Shown: positions 53,994 to 62,087 of the stretch, in pieces
Layout of the letters: each line of letters starts with the position of its first letter
How positions within the stretch are numbered: the first letter of the stretch is position 1
Source: Butyrivibrio sp. WCD3002
GTDB lineage: Bacteria > Bacillota > Clostridia > Lachnospirales > Lachnospiraceae
Assembly (NCBI RefSeq): GCF_000424265.1
Contig: NZ_AUJO01000005.1
Location: forward strand, 148,396-212,395
Length of the DNA: 64,000 nucleotides
Direction: 5' to 3'
Notes under the pieces: generated by a model
Databases searched by the model: none
Told to the model about the DNA's origin: nothing
Seen by the model: the letters and a program-made list of their open reading frames with translations, nothing else
Position numbers and translations under genes: made by a program

Positions 53994-54953
53994 ATGGAAA
54001 AGCAGAGGGAAATAAATTCAATGGGCATCGTATATATTATTATGCTTTTGGGAAATATCATAATCAGTACTGTAGCTCTTGCACTCCACAGATTCGGAAT
54101 AAATGTGCCATCGATTATTGCATCTGTATTATGTGAGATAGTGGTATTGTTGCCAACGATTATTTATTTAAAATCAAAGGGTGAGAATATCCCGGAGAAA
54201 CTTGGTTTTCATAAGATAAAAACTTCCACTGTTTTTTTGACGATTCTTTTGACACTGGCTGCTTTACCGATAGCCTCGTTCGCAAATGCGCTTTCACAGC
54301 TGTTTGTAAAAAACATTGTTGTCCAAAGCTCAGGAGAAATGATTGAAGGATCCGTTGCAATGACACTTATTGTTGTTTCAGTTTTGGCACCTATATGTGA
54401 GGAAATAGCTTTCAGAGGCTTTTTGTTCAATGGAATAAAGGGCATTTCCTCAGTAATCAAAGCAGTATTTATATCAAGTCTGTTGTTTGGACTTTTGCAT
54501 CTTAACCTGAATCAGTTCTGCTACGCAGTTGTGCTTGGTGTAATTTTTGCTCTTGTTAATCAGGCAAGCGGCAGCACATGGACTTCTGTAATAATGCATT
54601 TTGTTTATAATATGATAAATATTGTAGTTTTGATAATAGCAACCTTAAGTATGCGGGAGCAGAATATAGATTACGCACAGGCGCAGGAAGCAGCAAGACA
54701 GTCCGGCGCGCTAAGTATGATAATGGTTTATGGAGCGCTTTCAGTGGTATGCGTATTTCTGGTATGGCTTCTTCTTAAGACAATTGCCAGGAACCAGGGA
54801 AATCTTGAGAGTTTCAAAAATATACTTGCCAGAAAGAATATCCAGGATGCAGAATCAGATGTAAGAGTTCACAGTTTTTTAAATGCGCCTATGATGTTAA
54901 GCACGTTTATTGGCATTGTGGCTATGATCGTATATCAGGTATCAGGAGTCTGA
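53994..54953 (+). CDS. CPBP-family intramembrane metalloprotease
   Basis: A 319-residue membrane protein with about eight segments and the CPBP/Abi motifs: EEIAFRGFLFNG near residue 136 (EExxxR), FGLLHLNLNQF near 166 and the third motif MHFVYN near 199. Such proteases process prenylated or peptide substrates and, in Gram-positives, bacteriocin precursors or immunity proteins. No bacteriocin gene is nearby. It follows AGGAGG, and the next gene begins 15 bases after its stop. Confidence 0.85.
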   Translation: MEKQREINSMGIVYIIMLLGNIIISTVALALHRFGINVPSIIASVLCEIVVLLPTIIYLKSKGENIPEKLGFHKIKTSTVFLTILLTLAALPIASFANALSQLFVKNIVVQSSGEMIEGSVAMTLIVVSVLAPICEEIAFRGFLFNGIKGISSVIKAVFISSLLFGLLHLNLNQFCYAVVLGVIFALVNQASGSTWTSVIMHFVYNMINIVVLIIATLSMREQNIDYAQAQEAARQSGALSMIMVYGALSVVCVFLVWLLLKTIARNQGNLESFKNILARKNIQDAESDVRVHSFLNAPMMLSTFIGIVAMIVYQVSGV

Positions 54954-54968
54954 TCCGAGGGGGTTTTT

Positions 54969-56039
54969 ATGAGAAAGCATTACCTTGACAACATAAGATG
55001 GATTACGGTGGTAATTGTAGTTATTTATCATGTTATCTATATGTTTAATGCGGAAGGAATCCCCGGAGTTGTAGGGAATATTACCGGACTTGAAGTGCAG
55101 TACTATGATGTTTTTCAATATCTGACTCATCCGTGGTTCATGTTCCTTTTGTTTATGGTGTCGGGTATCAGTTCAAGGTATTATCTTGTAAATCACTCAG
55201 ACAAGGAATTTCTGAAAAGCAGGACAACCAAGCTGCTGGTGCCTTCAACTATAGGCCTTTTTGTATTTCAGTTTATTCAGGGCTACTTCAATACCAGATT
55301 AAGTGATGCCATGAATATGATGAAAACAGTACCTGCGCCTGTAGCGTTCCTAATTATGGTAGCCAGCGGTATAGGCGTTCTGTGGTACATACAGCTGCTT
55401 TGGGTATTTTCGGCTGTACTGATCCCTATAAGAAAAATTGAAAAAGACAGGCTGTGGAAACTGGGAGCAGGAACAAACATCATAGGGATTATTCTTATCT
55501 CTGTTTTGGTATTTGGGGCAGCCCAGATTCTCAACACACCTATCATTTGTGTTTACAGATTCGGGTATTATGGGATTGCCTTTTTACTTGGATATTTCGT
55601 TTTTTCTCATGATGAGGTGATTGAAATTATAAAAAAGTGGTGCCTTCCTTTTATAATAGTGGCGCTCGCTTTGGGCCTGGCATTTTCCGTGCGCTATTTT
55701 GGAGAAAACTACGCGGATGTACCAGTGAACAGGTATCCTTTATATACGTTCTTTGGATATTTCGCGTCCCTTGCATTTCTTTCAGCGGGAGCCGGATATC
55801 TTGATTTTACAGATGCATTCACGTCGTGGATGAACAGACACAGCTGGGGATTATACATTTTTCACTATCTTGGAATATCGATAATTGCTGTAGAGGTGGG
55901 GGCGAGACATATCCTTCCGGCGGTATTGGTTTATGCATTAAGTCTTCTGGCGGCATTTGTCGTTGCTTTTATCCTCTATGCGGTGATTTCGAGGATACCT
56001 TTCTTTAGATGGGCAGTACTTGGAATAAAAAAGAAATGA
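54969..56039 (+). CDS. Membrane acyltransferase 3 family protein
   Basis: A 356-residue protein with about ten membrane segments. The N-terminal YLDNIRWITVVIVVIYHVIY carries the essential His of acyltransferase 3 proteins, and the segment WFMFLLFMVSGISSRYYL near 59 matches the family. Members transfer acyl groups to cell-wall or exported sugars. It is co-directional and 15 bases from the CPBP gene. The target is unknown. Confidence 0.83.
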   Translation: MRKHYLDNIRWITVVIVVIYHVIYMFNAEGIPGVVGNITGLEVQYYDVFQYLTHPWFMFLLFMVSGISSRYYLVNHSDKEFLKSRTTKLLVPSTIGLFVFQFIQGYFNTRLSDAMNMMKTVPAPVAFLIMVASGIGVLWYIQLLWVFSAVLIPIRKIEKDRLWKLGAGTNIIGIILISVLVFGAAQILNTPIICVYRFGYYGIAFLLGYFVFSHDEVIEIIKKWCLPFIIVALALGLAFSVRYFGENYADVPVNRYPLYTFFGYFASLAFLSAGAGYLDFTDAFTSWMNRHSWGLYIFHYLGISIIAVEVGARHILPAVLVYALSLLAAFVVAFILYAVISRIPFFRWAVLGIKKK

Positions 56040-56151
56040 GATCATTATTGTGTGAAAAGATTAAAGCGGCGTCCGGAAAGGGAAATTCTACTTTGCGGAA
56101 TATCTTAAGGGAATTAATTGCTAAGATGAACTGTGCAGAAATAGGGGGACG

Positions 56152-56562
56152 ATGAAAAAGAAAGAGATTTTAATAGCATCTATATCTATTGCCTTGATGA
56201 TAATAATTTTAAATTGTTATTTCATTCATGATCGGGGCAGGTTTGACGGGGAAAGAGTTTACTCGAAGAATCCATATAGATTCTATCTGAACTTTAACCT
56301 GATGAATACAGATGACTCGGAGACTATGGTGCTCAACGAAGGAGAGACATTGCATGTTTCCTGGCAGCTCGATGAAGGAATTGCAGATGTAATGATTGTG
56401 ATGGCAGATGAAGCACCAATTTATCGGGCAGATAATTGCTCAAAGGGTGAGAATGCAGATTTTGAATTAGCAGTTCCCAAGACCGGAGAATATACAACTA
56501 CTATTTCTGCATATCATGCCAAAGGCTGGTTAGAAGTAAAAGAGAAAAAGAGTGATACGTAG
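56152..56562 (+). CDS. Unrecognised single-TM exported protein
   Basis: A 136-residue protein with one N-terminal hydrophobic helix (residues about 6-24) and a beta-rich soluble part (VLNEGETLHVSWQLDEGIAD, TGEYTTTISAYHAKGWLEV) that could be a small Ig-like or jelly-roll fold. No catalytic motif. It starts at an ATG after AGGGGGAC and ends 14 bp before repeat copy D. Function unknown. Confidence 0.6.
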   Translation: MKKKEILIASISIALMIIILNCYFIHDRGRFDGERVYSKNPYRFYLNFNLMNTDDSETMVLNEGETLHVSWQLDEGIADVMIVMADEAPIYRADNCSKGENADFELAVPKTGEYTTTISAYHAKGWLEVKEKKSDT

Positions 56563-56575
56563 TAGGAAGAACAAC

Positions 56576-56671
56576 GTGCCATTGGGGACGGTTCTACTTG
56601 GCACGGTCACAATGGCACGCGGGAAGGTGAGGAGTAGCGCACGTGCCAAAGAGAACCGTCCCCAATGGCAC
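56576..56671. repeat. GTGCCA palindromic element, copy D
   Basis: Left GTGCCATTGGGGACGGTTCT and right AGAACCGTCCCCAATGGCAC ends enclose about 55 bp, with inner GGCAC/GTGCC pairs. The centre differs from copies B, C and E. Confidence 0.85.
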
Positions 56672-57105
56672 AGGGACGGGGGTTGTGGACCATTTTTATT
56701 CAGATTTTACTCACAAACGCCGCGCACCACAGTCCGTCAGCTTCTTCAAGAGTCTACTTTGGAAACGACCGAATTATCGGTTCTAGACTTGATTTTTCTC
56801 CGTCCACAAAAACCGCGAAACGGAATCTGTGTCAATATTTTCGCAATACATGCGAGTTGTTGTCTGGTTGCCGTGCGGTGGATTAATCTTTCATTTTCTA
56901 AAACTCCATCCATCTTATCATCCCCTAAAGCCTTTTTCTGAACCAGTAAGATGTTTTTTGGTGTCCCATATGTTCATAAAAGGTATGGTCTCCTATTCCG
57001 ATCAGATACAACTTTTTTATAGAAATTTTATTCTTGCATATCTTAACGCCACACCTTCATATGGTTTAAACTAGATTTAGTATTTTAGCATATGGAGGTA
57101 TTCTT
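56672..57105. other. Intergenic region without a recognised gene
   Basis: The 434 bp between repeat D and the BspA-like gene contain weak ORFs that look non-coding (mixed codons, no ribosome site). A possible promoter for the BspA-like gene lies near its end, and AGGAGG-like TATGGAGG is at 57092. No other structure was seen. Confidence 0.5.
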
Positions 57106-58869
57106 ATGAGTTTTACAAAAGCAACAAAAATGTTTTTTCTGACTATGGTAACATTTCTGTTTATATCTTTGCCATTTGGCATAACTGCAAAAGCAGAAAC
57201 GTCTGGAGAGTTGCTAAGCGGAAGCAATTTCAATTTTGCAATCAAACGTCTGGTAGACCCTAATGTTGATCCTAATGTTGATCCTGATATTGTAGATGAT
57301 ACTACCATTACGGAAATAGAGTTTCTCTCAACAGGTGCAGCGCAGCCAACTTCTGGAGTCTCAGCCGCTGTTGGAACAGACGTAACCGCATATTATGACA
57401 GTTCTTCTAAAAAGATTAGCATTTATACTACTGCTTCAAAATTCTATTTCAATAATGATTCTTCGCATCAATTTTCCAGTTTCGAAGGACTGCAAACTCT
57501 AACTTTGGGAAATAAAATTGATACTTCTAATGTTAATACTATGGAATGCATGTTTTTAGGATGCGAAGCACTTACAGCTCTCAACTTGACTGGCTTCAAT
57601 ACTTCAAATACAGAATATATGGATACCATGTTTGGATGGTGTGAAAATCTTGCAAACATTAATCTTTCAAGTTTTGATACATCAAATTTAAAATCTGCTC
57701 ATGCACTATTTCTTGGATGCCGGGAACTGACTTCTGTGAATGTCAGCCATTTCAATACTTCCAAAGTAGAAAATATGTGCCAAATGTTTGATGAATGCCC
57801 AAAACTAAACTCTGTCGATATCACAAATTTCGACATGACAAATGTTAAATATGCTGATTTAATGTTTAACATCAGTTCAAATGGACATATTTATCTTCCT
57901 GAATCCTTCCATAAATTTGATACTTATTGGTACTATTGGGATACAATCCCCGATGCATTTAGTGAATTAAATACATCCGTAACCGTGCATTATCCAGGTA
58001 CAATCTCACAGTGGGCGGCATTTGGATATACCTTCCCAAATGTTGTATGTACAAATGGCACACCGATTATTCTGTCTGACAATACGGCATCCCTTACAAC
58101 AACTGAATATGATTACACTGGATCACCTATAACGCCATCTGTAAAGGTTACTTATAACGGAACAGTATTGACTGATGGCACACATTACACATTGGAATAC
58201 GCCAACAACACAAATGCCGGTACTGCTGCAGTGATTATAAAAGGTAAAAGTCCCTATGTTGGAACAATAAACAAATCCTTCACCATTAAGCAGAAGGCCA
58301 TAACTAGCGCAACCCTGACATTATCTGAATCTATTTATACATATGATGGTACTGTAAAAGAGCCAGCTGTGGCTGTTGTTCTTGATGGTAAAGCATTAAC
58401 AATTGGTACAGACTACACTGTAGCTTATGCAAATAACACTAATGCTGGAACAGCAACTGTAACAGTTACCGGATCCGGAAATTACACTGGTATAGCTACT
58501 ACAAATTTCACTATCAAAGAAAAAGAAGATGATTCTAAATCACAGGAAGAACAAAAGACTGAGCAGATAGATCCCAAGCAGAAGAACACAACCATTGCCA
58601 AGCCAAAAGCAGGCAAGAAATCATTCACAATTACATGGAAGAAAGCTGCCAAGGGAATCGCAGGATACGAAATGCAGTACAGCACCGATAAGAACTTCAA
58701 GAATGATGTCAAGACCGTAACGATAAGCAAGACAAAGACAACATCCAAAACGATCAAGAAGCTTAAATCCAAGAAAAAGTACTACATCAGGATCCGCACC
58801 TATAAGAAGTCAGGAGCGGAAAAAGTTTACTCAAAGTGGAGTAAAACAAAGAGTGTAAAGGTTAAATAA
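57106..58869 (+). CDS. BspA-like surface protein with DUF285, Ig-like and Fn3-type domains
   Basis: A 587-residue secreted protein. Signal peptide to about residue 30, then a short DPNVDPNVDPD repeat near 58. Four or so DUF285/BspA-type repeats follow at about 125-260, each with MFLGCEALTALNLTGFNTSN-like sequence. Two similar beta-sandwich modules are at about 325-395 and 400-475 (YDYTGSPITPSVKVTYNG; each with TYANNTNAGTA-like sequence). A basic Fn3-like end with KKYYIRIRTYKKSG is near 555. Proteins of this build bind host or plant surfaces. No sortase motif or membrane anchor is visible, so attachment is non-covalent or absent. The start follows TATGGAGG. Confidence 0.82.
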   Translation: MSFTKATKMFFLTMVTFLFISLPFGITAKAETSGELLSGSNFNFAIKRLVDPNVDPNVDPDIVDDTTITEIEFLSTGAAQPTSGVSAAVGTDVTAYYDSSSKKISIYTTASKFYFNNDSSHQFSSFEGLQTLTLGNKIDTSNVNTMECMFLGCEALTALNLTGFNTSNTEYMDTMFGWCENLANINLSSFDTSNLKSAHALFLGCRELTSVNVSHFNTSKVENMCQMFDECPKLNSVDITNFDMTNVKYADLMFNISSNGHIYLPESFHKFDTYWYYWDTIPDAFSELNTSVTVHYPGTISQWAAFGYTFPNVVCTNGTPIILSDNTASLTTTEYDYTGSPITPSVKVTYNGTVLTDGTHYTLEYANNTNAGTAAVIIKGKSPYVGTINKSFTIKQKAITSATLTLSESIYTYDGTVKEPAVAVVLDGKALTIGTDYTVAYANNTNAGTATVTVTGSGNYTGIATTNFTIKEKEDDSKSQEEQKTEQIDPKQKNTTIAKPKAGKKSFTITWKKAAKGIAGYEMQYSTDKNFKNDVKTVTISKTKTTSKTIKKLKSKKKYYIRIRTYKKSGAEKVYSKWSKTKSVKVK

Positions 58870-58882
58870 CATGAATGAAGGG

Positions 58883-58912
58883 GGGCTGTCGCACTAAGAA
58901 TAGCGACAGCCC
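58883..58912 (+). terminator. Hairpin after the BspA-like gene
   Basis: GGGCTGTCGC and GCGACAGCCC form a perfect 10-bp stem 13 bp past the stop, but the tail is TCTCTC rather than a T run. A probable end of transcript. Confidence 0.6.
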
Positions 58913-59049
58913 TCTCTCTATATCATTCCGAATCAAGTATTGTGTCAAAATGCTTTCTGTTCATCCTTGATACACTTTTATCATGAGCATGTATAGCAAT
59001 AAGCATAAGTACAGCTATTGCAAATCCTTTAATGATATACTCCTTTAGT

Positions 59050-59124
59050 GTGCCATCGGGGACGGTTCTACTTGGCACGCAGCACACAAGAAAGGCGTGC
59101 CAAAGAGAACCGTCCCCAATGGCA
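59050..59124. repeat. GTGCCA palindromic element, copy E
   Basis: Left GTGCCATCGGGGACGGTTCT, right AGAACCGTCCCCAATGGCA, central ACAAGAAAGGCGTGCC like copies B and C. It lies in the 304-bp gap 58870-59173, which contains no gene. Confidence 0.85.
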
Positions 59125-59173
59125 AAGAAACCGGCATAAAGGAGATATTTAAAGGCTACATCGATGCTGGATT

Positions 59174-59833
59174 CTAAGGCGTAAGGAGCTTAAAATGACT
59201 TTTCCTCGTTTCAATTATTCCTTCCTTCTGCATTTTGCCAAGTTCCTTGGAAAGTGCACTTCTTTCAAGGTTTAGATAATCAGCGAGCTGCTGGCGGTCA
59301 AAAGGAATGTCGAACTCACTACTATCATTCTGTAGGGAAAGTGTATTCAGGTATGACATTACTCTTTCACGGATCGTCTTAGGAGAAGTGTGGAAGCTCC
59401 GGCCAGACAGATTTAGGTTTTTCTTTGAAGATATTAACAAAAGATTGCGCAGGAATTTGTAATCCCAGGAATTCTGGCTCACTACTGAGTTCAGGATTCC
59501 TTTTGTTTTGAGCATAAGTATAGAACAGCCTTCGTTGGCCATGACATCAACCAACATGGGAACATCTTCGAGAAGGGCGTAGGCCTCAGCAAAAATCCCA
59601 TCTTTTTCTACATGGCTTAGGATAGTTCTATTTCCCCATATATCATCACTTAAGATTGTGACACTACCGGATAATACGATCCCTATGACTCCGGGCTTGG
59701 AACCTGCGTGTAGTATAAGATCATTCTTCTTATAATTCTGCTTTTTGGCATCAAGCGACTTCAGTAAAGCAGATATCTCATTTTCTGTCATTCCTCTGAA
59801 AAGGGGAATTTTCTGCAGAACGTCAATATCCAT
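59174..59833 (-). CDS. Crp/Fnr-family transcriptional regulator
   Basis: A 219-residue regulator: cyclic-nucleotide-binding-like N-terminal domain (IPLFRGMTENEISALLKSLD at the start, LSGSVTILSDDIWGNRTIL near 73) and C-terminal winged helix (IPFDRQQLADYLNLERSALS near 177). No cysteine cluster for an Fe-S is visible at the N-terminus, so an Fnr-type oxygen sensor is unlikely. It is divergent from the ferredoxin-like gene, the common arrangement for Crp/Fnr proteins controlling nitrosative or redox stress genes. Confidence 0.87.
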   Translation of the reverse strand: MDIDVLQKIPLFRGMTENEISALLKSLDAKKQNYKKNDLILHAGSKPGVIGIVLSGSVTILSDDIWGNRTILSHVEKDGIFAEAYALLEDVPMLVDVMANEGCSILMLKTKGILNSVVSQNSWDYKFLRNLLLISSKKNLNLSGRSFHTSPKTIRERVMSYLNTLSLQNDSSEFDIPFDRQQLADYLNLERSALSKELGKMQKEGIIETRKSHFKLLTP

Positions 59834-59969
59834 TTAAATATCTCCAAAGAATTCAGAGTCAGGCACGGAAATGCAAACTCTAATTATTTTACAAATGTGG
59901 TTATAACAACATACTTATATTGTAAATCATATTAAACTGACATCATAAAAGCAAGGAGGTCAGGAAAAT

Positions 59970-60707
59970 ATGGTACGTAAGATTATAAAGATAGATGAGG
60001 ATAAATGCATAGGATGCGGGCTTTGTGCGACTGCCTGCCACGAAGGTGCCATTGAAATGGTGAATGGAAAGGCAAAGCTTGTAAGAGAGAATTTCTGTGA
60101 TGGCTTTGGTGACTGTCTCCCGGGATGCCCTACTGGTGCTATCACATTTGAAGAGAGGGAAGCTCCTGAATACGATGAAGCTGCTGTTAATAAGGCAAAA
60201 GAGCTAAAGGCCTGCCCTGGTGGACATCATGAAGGCCATGAAAGCGGAGGATGCCCCGGCTCAAGATTTATGAAGTTCGAGAAAAAAGAGGATTCAAAGG
60301 AAGATAGTAATGCGACTTTAGCAGACAGATTTGTATCACATCCATCAAGACTTGAGCAGTGGCCATGTCAGATAAAGCTTCTTCCAACAACAGGAGATTT
60401 TTACAACGGAGCAAAGCTTCTTATAGCGGCTGATTGCACAGCTTACGCTTATGCCAACATGCATGAGGATTTCATGAAGGGCAAGATCACAATGATAGGC
60501 TGTCCCAAGCTTGATGAGGGAGACTACACAGAGAAATTGACAGAAATTATCAGCAAGAACGACATTGCAAGTGTTACGATAGTAAGGATGGAAGTTCCCT
60601 GTTGCGGAGGTCTTCAGAGAGCTGCTGAAAATGCAATACGGAACAGCGGAAAGTTCCTTCCATGGCAGGTTGTAACAATCTCAAGAAACGGTGAAGTTAT
60701 AGAATAA
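59970..60707 (+). CDS. 4Fe-4S ferredoxin-type protein with C-terminal domain
   Basis: A 245-residue protein: two Fe-S cluster motifs (CIGCGLCATACHEGA near residue 12 and CDGFGDCLPGCPTGAI near 38), a Gly/His-rich linker near 85-96 (GGHHEGHESGGCPG), and a separate domain of about 130 residues ending in CCGGLQRAAENAI-like sequence. It starts after AAGGAGGTC. Proteins of this kind sit beside Crp/Fnr regulators and hybrid-cluster genes in Clostridia. Electron transfer or a sensor role is inferred. The region between the divergent genes has a TTTACAA/TTGTAAA pair near 59889 and 59921 that could be the regulator's site. Confidence 0.8.
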   Translation: MVRKIIKIDEDKCIGCGLCATACHEGAIEMVNGKAKLVRENFCDGFGDCLPGCPTGAITFEEREAPEYDEAAVNKAKELKACPGGHHEGHESGGCPGSRFMKFEKKEDSKEDSNATLADRFVSHPSRLEQWPCQIKLLPTTGDFYNGAKLLIAADCTAYAYANMHEDFMKGKITMIGCPKLDEGDYTEKLTEIISKNDIASVTIVRMEVPCCGGLQRAAENAIRNSGKFLPWQVVTISRNGEVIE

Positions 60708-60760
60708 ATCAGCTTTTGGCATAAAGTAATGGAAAAGGAGGAAACATCTATGAGGAATCT

Positions 60761-61075
60761 ATGAAACAGATCGCTGAAAACGTTAAGAACAGTGCTTATG
60801 AGATAATCGAGAAAAAGGGAGCTACCTATTACGGCATTGCCATGTCAGTACGCAGGATTTGCGAAGCGATTGTTCGTGATGAAAAGACCATTCTTCCGGT
60901 ATCGAGTTTGCAGCATGATAACCATGGTATTTCTGATGTAGCCCTGAGCATGCCTGCAATCGTTGGTAAAGATGGTGTTGAGAGTACAGTTCCGATCAGC
61001 CTTAATGATGCAGAAACAGAGGCTTTAAGAGCTTCTGCTGACACCTTAAAAAAGGTAATAGAGGAAGTGTTGTAA
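60761..61075 (+). pseudogene. ldh: L-lactate dehydrogenase C-terminal remnant
   Basis: About 104 codons reading like the last third of L-LDH: SAYEIIEKKGATYYGIAMSV, VRDEKTILPVSS, ISDVALSMPAIVGKDGVE and VPISLNDAETEALRASADTLK. The NAD-binding domain and catalytic His are absent. Similarity continues a few codons upstream of the ATG, without a proper start, which shows truncation rather than a small native protein. AGGAGG lies 19 bases upstream, so some translation is possible. It lies just after the ferredoxin gene. Confidence 0.8.
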
Positions 61076-61152
61076 GTGGCAAGTTATTCATGATAAAACT
61101 TATAATATTACAAGAGGCCGAAGCATGTAACTGATATGCTTCGGCCTTTATT

Positions 61153-61530
61153 TCATTTCTTTTTCTTCTTGCCAGCCATGAAAACCTTGATTGCATCAAA
61201 GGTCTCATCACTGATGTAGTGCTCCACACGACAAGCATCTTCGGAGGCGATCTTATCGTCAACTCCAATATACTTAAGTGCTTCAGTCAGTACTGTATGG
61301 CGCTCGTAGATGCGCTTAGCCAGAACCTTACCTGCTTCTGTCAAAACAACAAAACCATAGTCATCAGTCTTGACCAGTCCCTCATCCTTTAGAAGATGCA
61401 TGGCGCGGCTAACAGAGGGCCTTGAATAACCAAGCTCCTCGCCGATATCCACAGCACGGACATTGGCGTGGCTTTGTGAAAGAACATAAATTGTCTCCAG
61501 ATACATCTCTCCAGATTCTTGAAGTGCCAT
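61153..61530 (-). CDS. DtxR/MntR-family metal-dependent repressor (short form)
   Basis: A 125-residue protein: N-terminal winged helix (GEMYLETIYVLSQSHANVRA at the start, ELGYSRPSVSRAMHLLKDEG near 32) followed by the dimerisation helices with metal ligands (RVEHYISDETFDAIKVF near 102). It is shorter than MntR (about 142) and lacks the SH3 domain of DtxR. It is divergent from feoA2, whose promoter carries a palindrome like the one at the first feo locus, so ferrous iron is the probable co-repressor. The start at 61530 follows AAAGGCGG. Confidence 0.85.
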   Translation of the reverse strand: MALQESGEMYLETIYVLSQSHANVRAVDIGEELGYSRPSVSRAMHLLKDEGLVKTDDYGFVVLTEAGKVLAKRIYERHTVLTEALKYIGVDDKIASEDACRVEHYISDETFDAIKVFMAGKKKKK

Positions 61531-61703
61531 AATTTGGCCGCCTTTCTTAAGCTTTTTCTTACAATTAAGAATACTATAACACTTGAGGAAAAACAAATGG
61601 AAATAAAAGTGCCGGCTAAAGAGTTGGCATTTTTGCCACGTAAATTACTGCCAATTTAATTGCGCAAAAGCAGATAAAATCTGGGTTTTTTGAAAAATTC
61701 TTA

Positions 61704-61756
61704 TTGACAATTATTATTGGTAAGCATATCCTATGAATGAAGTTAGCATAAGCTAA
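61704..61756 (+). promoter_or_regulatory. Promoter and operator of the second feo operon
   Basis: TTGACA at 61704, 17-bp spacer, TATCCT at 61727. The palindrome TTAGCATAAGCTAA (61743-61756) lies at about +4 to +17. A half-site TTGCTAAC follows at 61770-61777. The same pattern precedes the other feoA. Confidence 0.72.
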
Positions 61757-61803
61757 TCGATGTAATACATTGCTAACGACACTTAAGCAAATAGGAGAGT
61801 AAA

Positions 61804-62025
61804 ATGTCTATGTCACTTAATGAAGCAGCACTCGGTACAGAATATACAATCGAAAATGTCGCAACTGGCGGCGATGAAGAGATGGAGAGCTTTCTCTTTT
61901 CACTTGGTTGTTATAGTGGAGAGAAGATCACAGTTGTAGACAAAAAGAGAAATTTGGTAGTCGCTATTAAGGATGCAAGATATAATATTGACCCTGAGTT
62001 AGCGGATGCTATCAGAATTCAGTAA
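61804..62025 (+). CDS. feoA: FeoA accessory protein, second copy
   Basis: A 73-residue FeoA-like protein: SLNEAALGTEYTIENVATG at the start, FLFSLGCYSGEKITVVDKK in the middle and YNIDPELADAIRIQ at the end. It follows AGGAGAGTAAA. It precedes feoB by 62 bp in the same operon. Different in sequence from the copy at 48 kb, so they are not a recent duplication. Confidence 0.82.
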   Translation: MSMSLNEAALGTEYTIENVATGGDEEMESFLFSLGCYSGEKITVVDKKRNLVVAIKDARYNIDPELADAIRIQ

Positions 62026-62087
62026 GATTCGAAGACACATTTAAAACGTGTTTTGAATGATATTGCAACTTTTAGGAGGATGAAAAA

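Noticed and set aside
56552..56941. A 129-codon ORF after repeat D
   Set aside because: Its first part reads through the repeat, and the remainder has no ribosome site, no family pattern and several competing frames.
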